64,000 nucleotides of DNA, taken from assembly GCF_029504575.1 (NCBI RefSeq), contig NZ_JAQFII010000002.1:186001-250000 (forward strand), in the 5' to 3' direction. A program made the position numbers and the translations under genes. Position 1 is the first letter of the stretch. Every line of letters begins with the position of its first letter. The notes below the pieces were generated by a model. It was not told the DNA's origin and did not search any database. It worked only from the letters and a program-made list of their open reading frames with translations. The stretch comes from Streptomyces sp. SPB162 (lineage in GTDB: Bacteria; Actinomycetota; Actinomycetes; Streptomycetales; Streptomycetaceae). This document shows positions 44,553 to 53,175 of the stretch, piece after piece.

Positions 44553-44570
44553 CGGGCACCCGGCTCCGCA

Positions 44571-44606
44571 GGTCGGCCCCGCTCGCACGCGCGAGCGGGG
44601 CCGACC
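44571..44606 (+). terminator. terminator of the EF-G-like gene
   Basis: A perfect 16-bp stem (44,571-44,586 with 44,591-44,606) and an ACGC loop lie 18 bp past the stop. Confidence 0.85.
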
Positions 44607-44765
44607 GCGGGCAGCGCGCTACGCCGGTGCCTGGGGCTCGTTCAGGAGGGCCGTCTCCTCCTCGGTGAGCCGCAGCGCACCGGCGGCCACGTTGGCGGTC
44701 ACGTGGTCCGGGTACCCGGGATGGCCGGTACGTGCGGCCCCCGCCGCAGCGTCCAGGCGAACGCG

Positions 44766-47078
44766 TCAGCCGGCGCCGTGCCGGGCGCCGCGGTCGTGGG
44801 CCCGCTCCGCGGGCGAGGGGATGAAGATCCGCGCGGCCGAGGTGCCCAGTCCGCCGGGAACGGCCCAGCCGTGCCCGCCCGATGACGGGGCGAACGGCGG
44901 GGCCTGGGGTTCGGACGGCAGGCCGGTCCGCGGCACGGGGGGATGCGGAACTCCGCTGTAGGGCAGGGAGCTCGGCAGGTCGGCGGCGGCGTAACGGCGC
45001 GCGCCCCGGTGCCAGTTGAGGATGCCGGCGAGCCAGTCCTGCAGCTCCTTCATGTACGCGTCCATGGTCGCCCGACCCTCCGCGTTCAGCTCGAAGTCGT
45101 CGTACAGCACGGGAAGCTCGTACTCCATCGCGTGCTGGAACTGGGCGAGCCGGGACGACATCAGATCCGCGACGATCTTCAGTGCGGTCGGATAGTCGCA
45201 GTCGAAGAAGTTCTCGACCACGAGGACGAGGTTGTGGATCTCCCCCTCGTACTGGATCTCCTTCTGGTACGAGAAGACGTCGTTGATCAGGAACCCGTAG
45301 TCGGAGACCGCGTTCTCGATCGCGCGCAGCGTGCCGCTCTCGTAGATGCCCGGCGGCAGCTTCTCGCCCTGCCGCAGCCGGCACAGGCTCATGGTGAGGT
45401 CCGAGCCGAAGGTCAGTCGGCGCATCTCCAGGTAGTCGATCGGGTCCGGGATGCGGTTCTGGTGCTGGTTGTGGAGTTCCCACACCCAGCTGTCCAGCAT
45501 GTCGTCGATGGTGCGCCGGAACGCGCGGCGCTGGTCCAGGTCCATGGGCTCGGCGGTGCGGCCCCACAGGTCCGCGAGGCCGCGCTCCATCGGGGTGACC
45601 GCCAGGGCGGCGCCGACGGCCGGGTCCTCCACGGTGACACAGGCCTTGAGGCGTTCGGTGCACTGCTTCGCGCCGACGAGGTCGTGGGTACGGCCGAAGG
45701 CGAGCGGGTACAGGTCGTCGCCGTAGGTCCCCCAGGTCAGCCACTCCGCGCTGAGCTCCAGCTCCTCCCGCGTCGCGTCCGGGTCGAGGCCGGCCGAGCA
45801 GAGGGCGAAGTCGTAGCCGACGAGTTTCTCCTCGTCCCAGATGTCGGCGAGCAGGCCCATCCGGCCGGCCCACGCGACGGATTCCTTCCGCGCGTGGTCG
45901 AGGTGGGGGCTGACCGTCAGGGGGAACGGGAGGTCGAAGTCCGGCAGCAGGGAGGGCCCGACCTGTCGGTGCGGCACGTGGCCGTGGCTGCGCAGCCGGG
46001 CCCTGGCCGGCCGGCCGAAGAGCGTCTTGATGTCCAGGACGGACGCGCCGACGGCTCCCCCGAACAGGGAGTTCGGGGTGGTGACCGCGCCTTCGTTCAT
46101 GTAGCGGCTGGAACGTAGGTGCCATTCATGGCCACCGGACTGCCAGTCCTGCAGGCCCTTGACGTACGCGGCCACCGCCGCGCACTGCGCGGGGTCCAGC
46201 CCCTTCTCGACGCAGAGCGCGGGGACTTCGGTCAGCGCGGTGTTCTCGAACTGCTGCAGCCGGGAGGTGAGCAGGTCGTTGACGGACTCGGCCGCCTCCT
46301 GCGTCGTGCAGCCGAGGAACGTCTCCAACACCAGTACGCCGTTACTGAGTTCGCCCTCGTCCTCCACCTCCCGCTGGTACGAGAAGAGGTCGTTGCGCAG
46401 GTGGACGCCGTCCGAGAAGGCGTCGGTGAGGACGCGCAGCGGACGGGTCCCGGCGACCGTGGGCGGCAACTCGGCGGCCGCGGCGTACTCGATGATCCCC
46501 GCGGACCAGGGCGCCCCGCCGACCTTCCGCCGCATCTCGATGTACTCGACCGGGTTGGCGATCCGCCCCGTGTCGATGTTGGAGAGCTCCCACAGGGACT
46601 CGTTGAGCAGGTTGCGGGTCGACTCCGCGAACCGCTCACGCCAGGCGTACGACATGCTCGGCACCGTGCGCGCCCACAGGTCGGCGAGCCCCGCTTCCAC
46701 CGGGTTTCGGGGCTCCGGGAAGCCGTCGGCCAAATCCATCGGCATGAACGCCGGCAGCCGGTCGAGGTACTCCTTGCCGCCCTCCCGGTCCGGAGTCCGC
46801 TTGAACAGCTCCAGGAAGTGGTCGTCGAAGAAGAACACCCAGACATACCAGTCGGTGACCAGCGACAACACGTCGGCGTCACAGTCCGGGTGGGTGTACG
46901 AGCACAGCAGGGCGTAGTCGTGCGCGTCGAGGTCCCGCTGCTCCCAGATCCCCGAGCCCTCCAGCATGCCCATGCCCCGGGCCCACACCCTGGACTGCTC
47001 ACGGGCCGTTTCCAGATGCGGATTGAGCCGGGCCGGGTACGGCATGTAGAAGTCGGGCAGGTCGAACGGCTGGGTCAC
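44766..47078 (-). CDS. geoA: bifunctional germacradienol/geosmin synthase
   Basis: A two-domain terpene cyclase of 770 residues turning farnesyl diphosphate into germacradienol/germacrene D (N-domain) and then geosmin (C-domain). The N-domain has DDHFLE at residues 85-90 and NDLFSYQREVE; the C-domain has a DDLYP-type first metal motif and NDVFSYQKEIQ. The middle keeps the LPDFDLPFPLTVSPHLDHAR restart of the second domain. The GTG at 47,078 (TQPFDLPDFYMP) follows GGAGGG; the longer frame to 47,171 is unsupported. The C-terminal 60 residues are low complexity. Confidence 0.97.
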   Translation of the reverse strand: MTQPFDLPDFYMPYPARLNPHLETAREQSRVWARGMGMLEGSGIWEQRDLDAHDYALLCSYTHPDCDADVLSLVTDWYVWVFFFDDHFLELFKRTPDREGGKEYLDRLPAFMPMDLADGFPEPRNPVEAGLADLWARTVPSMSYAWRERFAESTRNLLNESLWELSNIDTGRIANPVEYIEMRRKVGGAPWSAGIIEYAAAAELPPTVAGTRPLRVLTDAFSDGVHLRNDLFSYQREVEDEGELSNGVLVLETFLGCTTQEAAESVNDLLTSRLQQFENTALTEVPALCVEKGLDPAQCAAVAAYVKGLQDWQSGGHEWHLRSSRYMNEGAVTTPNSLFGGAVGASVLDIKTLFGRPARARLRSHGHVPHRQVGPSLLPDFDLPFPLTVSPHLDHARKESVAWAGRMGLLADIWDEEKLVGYDFALCSAGLDPDATREELELSAEWLTWGTYGDDLYPLAFGRTHDLVGAKQCTERLKACVTVEDPAVGAALAVTPMERGLADLWGRTAEPMDLDQRRAFRRTIDDMLDSWVWELHNQHQNRIPDPIDYLEMRRLTFGSDLTMSLCRLRQGEKLPPGIYESGTLRAIENAVSDYGFLINDVFSYQKEIQYEGEIHNLVLVVENFFDCDYPTALKIVADLMSSRLAQFQHAMEYELPVLYDDFELNAEGRATMDAYMKELQDWLAGILNWHRGARRYAAADLPSSLPYSGVPHPPVPRTGLPSEPQAPPFAPSSGGHGWAVPGGLGTSAARIFIPSPAERAHDRGARHGAG

Positions 47079-47281
47079 TGGGCCGTCCCTCCGAGGTGTC
47101 GCGCGCCATTTGGTCCGAGCCCAGTCATGCCCATGGAGCCGGTGCCCATTCGGAGGTCCGCGTCGGCTCACACGAAAGTATGACGTTCCGCCAAAACGCT
47201 TCGAACGTATGGGCAGGTCTGCCTCCGCGGGCCGCCGCCACCTCCCGTGCCCCCTCGGCGGACAACCACTACAGTGAGGGC

Positions 47282-47929
47282 ATGTCCGGTGAACTGGTGC
47301 CCGAGCACGGCGAACTGCGCGCGTCCCACGAAGACCGGGACGAGGTAGTGGAGCGGCTGCGGGTCGCCGCCGGAGACGGCCGGCTGACCGCGGAAGAGCT
47401 GGACGAACGGCTCGAAGTGGCTCTTACCGCACGTACGTACCGCGAGCTCGCAGGGCTGCTCACCGATCTTCCGGCGGCCGGACCGGGATGGGCCGGCGGC
47501 GCACCCTCCCGCGCCCCGAAGGACCTCTCGCGGATCGCGGTCGACAGCGCGAGCACGAGGCGGGACGGCACCTGGGAGGTGCCCCGGCAGATGGAGATCG
47601 AGGCCGACAGCGGATCCGTCGTCCTCGACTTCACCAGTGCCGTCATCGCGTCGCCCACCCTGGAGATCGAGGCGTCGGTCCGCAGCGGGTCGGTGACCCT
47701 GATCGTGCCGCCGGACGTCTTCGTGGACGTCGACGAGGTGGCGGTGAGCAGCGGCAGCGTCCGCCATCGGGCGCAGGTGGCTCCGGGGACGCCGATCCGG
47801 CTGCGGGTCCACGTGTCGGGGAAGGTGCGCAGCGGCAGCCTGACGGTGCGACCGCCCAGGGCGCCCCGCCGCGGCTTCCTGCGGTGGCTGCTCCGCCGCC
47901 CCGCGCCGCGGACGTCACTGCCGCGCTGA
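47282..47929 (+). CDS. DUF1707 domain protein with C-terminal beta domain
   Basis: A protein of 215 residues. LRASHEDRDEVVERLRVAAG then DGRLTAEELDERLEVALTA is the DUF1707 (SHOCT-like) module at residues 10-60. The C-terminal half is repetitive beta sequence (ADSGSVVLDF, VRSGSVTLIVPPDVFVDVDE) like DUF4097. No transmembrane helix is evident. The ATG at 47,282 follows GTGAGG. It is divergent from geosmin synthase with about 200 bp between. Function is unknown. Confidence 0.78.
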   Translation: MSGELVPEHGELRASHEDRDEVVERLRVAAGDGRLTAEELDERLEVALTARTYRELAGLLTDLPAAGPGWAGGAPSRAPKDLSRIAVDSASTRRDGTWEVPRQMEIEADSGSVVLDFTSAVIASPTLEIEASVRSGSVTLIVPPDVFVDVDEVAVSSGSVRHRAQVAPGTPIRLRVHVSGKVRSGSLTVRPPRAPRRGFLRWLLRRPAPRTSLPR

Positions 47930-47939
47930 CGCGGAAGCC

Positions 47940-47975
47940 GGGACTCGGGCCGGCGCCGGGACTCGGGCCGGCGCC
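47940..47975. repeat. two tandem copies of an 18-bp unit
   Basis: GGGACTCGGGCCGGCGCC occurs twice head to tail between two convergent genes. It may fold as nested GGCGCC stems and could serve termination. Confidence 0.7.
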
Positions 47976-48000
47976 GGCCGGGAGGAACAACGACTCCGGA

Positions 48001-50469
48001 TCACCGGTCCGCCCGTGAGGCGCCGTCCGCCGGGGGCAGGTCCTGTTCGGCCCAGATCGTCTTGCCCGTGGGCGTGTAGCGCGTTCCCCAGTGCTCGGTC
48101 ATCTGCGCGATGAGGAAGAGGCCGCGGCCGCCCTCGTCGTCACTCGCCGCGTGGCGCATGTGCGGCGAGGTGTGCCCGGAGTCGGAGACCTCGCAGATGA
48201 GGGTCTGATCACGGATGAGCCGCAGCAGGATCGGGCCGTCGGCGTAGCGGATGGCGTTGGTGACCAGCTCACTGACGATCAGTTCGGTGGTGAACGACAC
48301 GTCGTCGAGGCCCCATTCGCCGAGCTGCCCGGTGGCCGCGGCGCGGGCGCGGCCGACCATCACCGGGTCGGCGGCCAGCTCCCACACGGCCACCCGGTAC
48401 CTGTCGAGCCTGCGCGTGCGGACGAGGAGGAGGGCCGCGTCGTCGTCCGACGGCCCGGGGAGCAGCGTGGAGACGGCCCGGTCGGCGAGTTCCTCCAGGG
48501 GGCGCCGGTGGTCGGCGAGGATCTCGTCGAGGCGGTCGAGGCCGGCGTCGATGTCGCGCGCGGAGGACTGGACGAGGCCGTTGGTGAAGAGCGCCAGGAG
48601 ACTGCCCGCGGGCAGCTGCAGGTCCGTGCTCTCGTAGGGCAGGCCGCCCAGCCCCAGCGGCGGGCCTGCCGGGAGGTCCGGATAGCTGACGAAGCCGCTC
48701 TCCGCGTCGACCACGGCCGGCAGCGGGTGGCCCGCGCGCGCCATGCTGCACTGCCCGGTCACCGGGTCGTACACCGCGTACAGGCACGTCGCACCCAGGG
48801 CTTCGTCCTCCTCGGGACCACCGTCCTCCTCGCCGCGGACCATGGCCCACTCCTTGGCGGACTGGCCGACCAGGTGGTCCAGCCGGGTGAGGAGTTCGTC
48901 CGGAGCGAGGTCCAGCTGGGCGAGAACCCGGACGCTCGTGCGCAGCCGTCCCATGGTGGCGGCGGCCCCCAGGCCGTGCCCGACCACGTCCCCGACCACC
49001 AGGCCGACACGGGTGCCCGACAGCGGGATGACGTCGAACCAGTCGCCGCCGACCCCGGCCCCGCTGTCGGCGGGCAGGTAGCGGTACGCCAGCTCGACGG
49101 CCGTCTGCGGCGGCAGGCTCCTGGGCAGCAGGCTCCGCTGCAGCCGGAGGGCGGCCGTGTGTTCCCGGGCGAACCGGCGGGCGTTGTCGATACAGACCGC
49201 GGTGCGCGCGACGAGTTCGTCGGCGAGGTCCTGCTCGCCCTCGTCGAACGGGTCGGTGTGACGTTCCCGGAAGAACGTGACGAGTCCGATCGGACTTCCC
49301 CCGGCGCGCAGCGGCACGGCGAGGCACGAGTGGAACCGCGGCTCCCCAGCGGCGGGCGCGGGGTCCCCCGTCCCGGTCTCCGCACGGATCTCCAGGACCT
49401 TCCTGCCCGAGGACAGGCTGCGCCCCTGTGCCGACGCCGCCGGGTAGTCGATCGCCTGTCCGGCCGCAACATGTGGCGGGCCGCTCATGGACGAGGGGCC
49501 GCGCCCGGGGCCGGTGGCGCCCCACATGCGGATCATGCGCCGCCCGGCGGTGGTCCCCGACGTGGACTGGTCGCCGTCCAGCACCGTCTCCGACAGGTCG
49601 ACGGTGACCGCGTCCGCGAACTGCGGGACGGCGACCTCGGCGAGCTCCCGCGCCGTGCGGGCCGTGTCCAGGGTCGTACCGATCCGCGCACCGGCGCGCA
49701 CCAGCAGGCCCAGCCGCTGCTGGGCCCGGTAGCGGTCGGTGATGTCCACCGACTCCTCGCACACGCCCAGCAACGTGCCCTCGTCGTCCTGCAACCGGTA
49801 GTAGGAGCACGACCAGACGCGGTCGTGGTCCGGCTCGTCGGGGGCGCGGCCGCCGTAGTGGAGGTCGATGACGGGCTCGCCGTCGGCGTACACCTTCCGC
49901 ATGACCTCTTCGAGCGTGGGCGGGTACTGCGGGGAGAGGATCTCGCCGTTCAGCAGCATCTCGTCCGGGGACGCGCCGACGTACTGCGTGGTGCCCATCT
50001 CGCGGCGCAGCTCGGCGTTGATCCACACCACGCGCATGTCGGTGTTGTAGATGGCGAGGCCGACGGACGAACGGGTGACGAGTCCCTGCAGCATGGCCTG
50101 CTGGGCCTCCCACTGGGCCAGCCCCTCCGAGTCGGCGGCCACGAGCAGCCAGGCCGGCCCCGACCCGTCGTTGGACACCGGGACCATGGTCGTGGCGATC
50201 CGCAGCGCGTTGCCGTCCCGGTGGCGCACGTGGAGGACCACGCTGCGGGTGCTCGGCGACTCGCGCAGGCCGGGGTGCTCGCCGGTGCCCGCCCGGCGGG
50301 CCAGCAGGTCGTCGGCGGGGTGCCCGAGCACGTCGCGCGCCTCGTATCCGAGCAGCTCCTCCGCTGCCGGACTCCAGCCGAGGACCCTGCCACGGGCGTC
50401 CAGCACCGCCGTGGCTGCTCTCGTGACGTCGAGGGGTCCACGGGAGTCCACCCCGTCAGCTCCATCCAT
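48001..50469 (-). CDS. PAS-PAS-GAF-PP2C(SpoIIE)-HATPase regulator
   Basis: A cytoplasmic signalling protein of about 822 residues. Two PAS domains (about 10-130 and 140-260) are followed by a GAF domain (about 290-430). A SpoIIE-type phosphatase comes next (LQRSLLPRSLPPQ; GGDWFDVIPLSG; GDVVGHGLGAAATMGRLRTS metal Asp). It ends in a GHKL ATPase of the RsbW type (SELVTNAIRYADGPILL, DEGGRGLFLI). Such fusions control anti-sigma/anti-anti-sigma switches. I use the ATG at 50,469; an ATG at 50,499 would place AGGAGGAAGG inside the gene. No sigma factor is adjacent. Confidence 0.88.
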   Translation of the reverse strand: MDGADGVDSRGPLDVTRAATAVLDARGRVLGWSPAAEELLGYEARDVLGHPADDLLARRAGTGEHPGLRESPSTRSVVLHVRHRDGNALRIATTMVPVSNDGSGPAWLLVAADSEGLAQWEAQQAMLQGLVTRSSVGLAIYNTDMRVVWINAELRREMGTTQYVGASPDEMLLNGEILSPQYPPTLEEVMRKVYADGEPVIDLHYGGRAPDEPDHDRVWSCSYYRLQDDEGTLLGVCEESVDITDRYRAQQRLGLLVRAGARIGTTLDTARTARELAEVAVPQFADAVTVDLSETVLDGDQSTSGTTAGRRMIRMWGATGPGRGPSSMSGPPHVAAGQAIDYPAASAQGRSLSSGRKVLEIRAETGTGDPAPAAGEPRFHSCLAVPLRAGGSPIGLVTFFRERHTDPFDEGEQDLADELVARTAVCIDNARRFAREHTAALRLQRSLLPRSLPPQTAVELAYRYLPADSGAGVGGDWFDVIPLSGTRVGLVVGDVVGHGLGAAATMGRLRTSVRVLAQLDLAPDELLTRLDHLVGQSAKEWAMVRGEEDGGPEEDEALGATCLYAVYDPVTGQCSMARAGHPLPAVVDAESGFVSYPDLPAGPPLGLGGLPYESTDLQLPAGSLLALFTNGLVQSSARDIDAGLDRLDEILADHRRPLEELADRAVSTLLPGPSDDDAALLLVRTRRLDRYRVAVWELAADPVMVGRARAAATGQLGEWGLDDVSFTTELIVSELVTNAIRYADGPILLRLIRDQTLICEVSDSGHTSPHMRHAASDDEGGRGLFLIAQMTEHWGTRYTPTGKTIWAEQDLPPADGASRADR

Positions 50470-50499
50470 CGCATCGCACGGTTCCACCTTCCTCCTCAT

Positions 50500-51038
50500 G
50501 GTGGGGCCGCGACCCCGGTGCCACAACCGCTCCGGCACGCGCCACGCCCCCGGCGGGCGCCTGCCCGGCCCGACCCGCCCACCGAGGCACCCGTACGGCC
50601 CAACCACGTGCCCGCCGCGGAACCGACGACAGACAGGAGGAACCCGGGTGGACCGGCCCGTACGGAACTCAGGCCACGCCCGGGCCGACCCGCTCCACGA
50701 GGAAGTCCTCCCCGGTGGAATTCGCCGTCCTCGACGACTGACGCCGCGCACGACGTCGATATCCGGCCGACTTTCCGGCCGCGTGCCCGCACCCCCGGAC
50801 AAGATCACTGACCCGTGGAACCAAACGCGGCATCGGATGCTCTTTCCCGGGCGAGAAGGTGCGCGGCATGCGCGGGAGCTGCTCCCGTGGCTGCGATGAT
50901 CACCGGATCAGCCGGTCACCCGGCGCCCGTGCCCGGACCCCCGCCGGGCACGGGCGCCGGGTGCGACGCCGCGCGGCGGCGGGTTCGGCCCCGCGTGCGT
51001 CATCGGCCGTCTCTTCGTCCCCAGGAACAAGGAGCGTC
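50500..51038. other. 539-bp divergent intergenic region with an orphan terminator-like hairpin
   Basis: It separates the phosphatase gene from the serine hydrolase gene. A perfect 20-bp stem (50,917-50,936 with 50,944-50,963, 7-nt loop) lies between the two divergent starts. Upstream of it a 20-codon frame (ATG 50,838, LFPGREGARHARELLPWLR) ends at 50,900. I cannot assign promoters. Confidence 0.5.
50917..50963 (+). terminator. strong hairpin upstream of the serine hydrolase gene
   Basis: The arms are 20 bp and perfectly complementary with a 7-nt loop. It ends 75 bp before the hydrolase ATG, so it either ends an unrecognised short transcript or acts as an attenuator. Confidence 0.6.
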
Positions 51039-52352
51039 ATGGTGCAAGGCAAGTTCGGCAAGCGTGCGGCGATGGGCGCTTCGGTGCTGGCTCTCGTCGC
51101 GGCCTCGGTCCCGGCCCTCGCGGCCCAGGCCCAGGCCGATACCTCGCCGGAGGTGGCGGCGGTGGCCGCCGCCCGGCGGGCGCTCGGTGACGGGCTGCCG
51201 AAGCCGGATCTCGACGCCCTGCACACGGTCTTCGCGCAGGTGATGGCCGGTGGCGCGCCGGGCGTGATGACCCGGATCGACGGTGACCGGGGCGCGTCCG
51301 TCTACCGCGAGACCGCCGGTGTGGCCGACCGCTCCGACGGCCGGACGATGAACACCGACGCGCGCTTCCGCATCGGCAGCATCACCAAGTCGTTCTCGAC
51401 GGTGGTCCTGCTGCAGCTCGTCCAGGAGGGCAAGATCGCCCTGGACACGTCGGTCGACACGTACCTGCCCGGGCTGCTGCCCGACACGACGATCACGGTG
51501 CGGAACCTGCTGACCCACCGCAGCGGCCTGTGGGACTACACGAACGACATGTTCGCGAACACCGTCCCCGGCTTCGAGGCGGTGCGGAACAAGGTCTTCA
51601 CGTACCAGGAGCTGGTGAAGCTCTCGACCGCCCACCCGGCGACGGCCAAGCCGGGCGCCGCCTACCAGTACTCCAACACCAACTTCGTGGTCGTCGGCGC
51701 CCTGATCGAGAAGATCACCGGCCAGTCGGTGCGCACCGAGTACGAGCAGCGCATCATCACCCCGCTGCAGCTGACCGACACGGTCTACGTGCACCCGAGC
51801 GCCACCATCCCCGGCCTGCACATCAACGGCTATCTGACGCCGGACGAGGCGGGCGCGGCGCTGGTCGACTCCACCGACCAGACGGTGTCGTGGGCCCAGT
51901 CCGCCGGCGCGATGGTCTCCAACCCGCGTGACCTCAACCGCTTCTTCTCCTCCCTGATGGGCGGCCGCCTGCTGAGCGCGCCCATGCTCACCGAGATGCT
52001 GAAGATGACCCCGAGCGACACCACCGGGACGCGGTTCTACGGACTCGGCCTGCGCCAGCGCGACCTGTCCTGCGGCGTCTCGGTCTACGGCCACACCGGC
52101 ACCGTCCAGGGGTTCTACTCCTACGCGTTCACCACCCGCGACGGCCGCCGCAGCGTCACCTCGATGGCCAACACGTCCAACAACGGCAACGTCAACACCA
52201 TCCTGGGCGACACCCTCGAAGCGGCCTTCTGCGGCAAGACCCCGGCATCGACGTCCCCGGCGGCCAAGGCGCCGTCGTCGAAGCGGCCCGCGGCGGCCAC
52301 GCCGTCGGCCCCGTTCTACGAGGACATCGCCCCGAACGTCCCCCGCCACTGA
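51039..52352 (+). CDS. secreted serine hydrolase (class C beta-lactamase / DD-peptidase-like)
   Basis: An exported hydrolase of 437 residues. The signal peptide (GKFGKRAAMGASVLALVAAS) ends near AQAQA. The active-site triad is Ser114-x-x-Lys117 (IGSITKSF), Tyr211-Ser-Asn (YQYSNTNFV) and His352-Thr-Gly (YGHTGTVQG). This is the serine beta-lactamase/D-alanyl-D-alanine carboxypeptidase fold common in Streptomyces. A Ser/Ala/Pro-rich tail follows residue 405. The ATG at 51,039 has AAGGAGCG. Peptidase or esterase activity is likelier than true beta-lactamase activity; the substrate is unknown. Confidence 0.88.
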   Translation: MVQGKFGKRAAMGASVLALVAASVPALAAQAQADTSPEVAAVAAARRALGDGLPKPDLDALHTVFAQVMAGGAPGVMTRIDGDRGASVYRETAGVADRSDGRTMNTDARFRIGSITKSFSTVVLLQLVQEGKIALDTSVDTYLPGLLPDTTITVRNLLTHRSGLWDYTNDMFANTVPGFEAVRNKVFTYQELVKLSTAHPATAKPGAAYQYSNTNFVVVGALIEKITGQSVRTEYEQRIITPLQLTDTVYVHPSATIPGLHINGYLTPDEAGAALVDSTDQTVSWAQSAGAMVSNPRDLNRFFSSLMGGRLLSAPMLTEMLKMTPSDTTGTRFYGLGLRQRDLSCGVSVYGHTGTVQGFYSYAFTTRDGRRSVTSMANTSNNGNVNTILGDTLEAAFCGKTPASTSPAAKAPSSKRPAAATPSAPFYEDIAPNVPRH

Positions 52353-52360
52353 TCACGACC

Positions 52361-52407
52361 CGGCCCGGTGGCCGCGTGACCCGCGAGGGCGCGCGGCCGC
52401 CGGGCCG
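52361..52407. terminator. bidirectional terminator between the hydrolase and Fur-family genes
   Basis: A 16-bp stem (52,361-52,376 with 52,392-52,407, one wobble pair) lies between two convergent genes. Confidence 0.75.
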
Positions 52408-52417
52408 ATGACGAGCT

Positions 52418-52828
52418 TCAGGCGCAGGAGGGGCACAGTCCCCGGTAGGTGACCTCGACCTCGGAGATCGCGAAGCCGAAGCGTTCCTGGGCCGGGAGGG
52501 CGGCCAGCGGGTCGCCGGTCGGGTGGACATCGCGGATGGTGCCGCAGGCCGAGCACACCAGGTGCTGGTGCGGGTGGTGGGCGTTGGGGTCGTAGCGCTT
52601 GGCGCGGCCGTCGGTGGCGACTTCTATGACCTCGCCGAGGGTCACCATCTCGCCGAGGGTGTTGTAGACCGTCGCGCGGGAGATCTCCGGCAGCCGCTCC
52701 GCCGCACGGGCATGCACCTCGTCGGCCGTGAGGTGCACGTGATCACCGTCGAGGACCTCCGCGACGACACGTCGCTGGGAGGTCATCCGCCAGCCACGGC
52801 CACGCAGTCGTTCCAGCAGGTCACTCAT
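52418..52828 (-). CDS. Fur-family transcriptional regulator (FurA/CatR-like)
   Basis: A metal-dependent repressor of 136 residues. The winged helix includes RGWRMTSQRRVVAEVLDGDH and ISRATVYNTLGEMV. HHPHQHLVCSACGTIRDVHP carries histidines and the first CxxC. The C-terminal LCPSC is the second CxxC, giving a structural zinc site. The ATG at 52,828 follows TAGGTGA; a GTG at 52,837 is alternative. It is divergent from katG. In actinomycetes such proteins (FurA, FurS, CatR) repress catalase genes and sense peroxide, so control of katG and itself is very likely. Confidence 0.88.
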   Translation of the reverse strand: MSDLLERLRGRGWRMTSQRRVVAEVLDGDHVHLTADEVHARAAERLPEISRATVYNTLGEMVTLGEVIEVATDGRAKRYDPNAHHPHQHLVCSACGTIRDVHPTGDPLAALPAQERFGFAISEVEVTYRGLCPSCA

Positions 52829-53175
52829 ACGGTTCACCTATTCAGGTTGGGTGGGGTACCCGAAGTTTACCGATGGATTCCCGGGTTCCGATTGGATATG
52901 CGTCTGGCGTGCTTCTTGACTTGGAATCTGTCCATCGTAGGATCGGTTCCGGCAATAGCCAAGGGACAGGAAGACTCCAGTACGGCAGGAGACAGAAACG
53001 TGACGGGACCACCGCCGTGGAACCGCGCGGTGCCGGCCCGCGGGTGACGGCCCCCCGCGTCGCGCTCCTCAACGCTTCCCGGGACGGCGACGCCCGTGCC
53101 CGGCTTGTTCCACCGCCCCACCGTTCCCGAGCCAGTTCCCGAGCCACGTGATCCGTCCGGTCCGGAAGGAATTCC
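52829..53175. promoter_or_regulatory. divergent Fur-family/katG control region
   Basis: katG has a good promoter: TTGACT (52,916-52,921), 16-bp spacer, TAGGAT (52,938-52,943), with a leader of roughly 225 bases. An inverted repeat CGATGGATTCC (52,871-52,881) and GGAATC-TG-TCCATCG (52,923-52,937) places the same GGAATC/CATCG element beside each divergent -10 region. This suggests one repressor site type serving both genes. Confidence 0.6.

Noticed and set aside
47940..47975. CRISPR-like repeat
   Set aside because: Only two directly adjoining copies and no spacers. No CRISPR array or cas gene is in the window.
51039..52352. Antibiotic beta-lactamase
   Set aside because: The motifs fit the wide serine hydrolase/DD-peptidase group; nothing specifically supports beta-lactam resistance.
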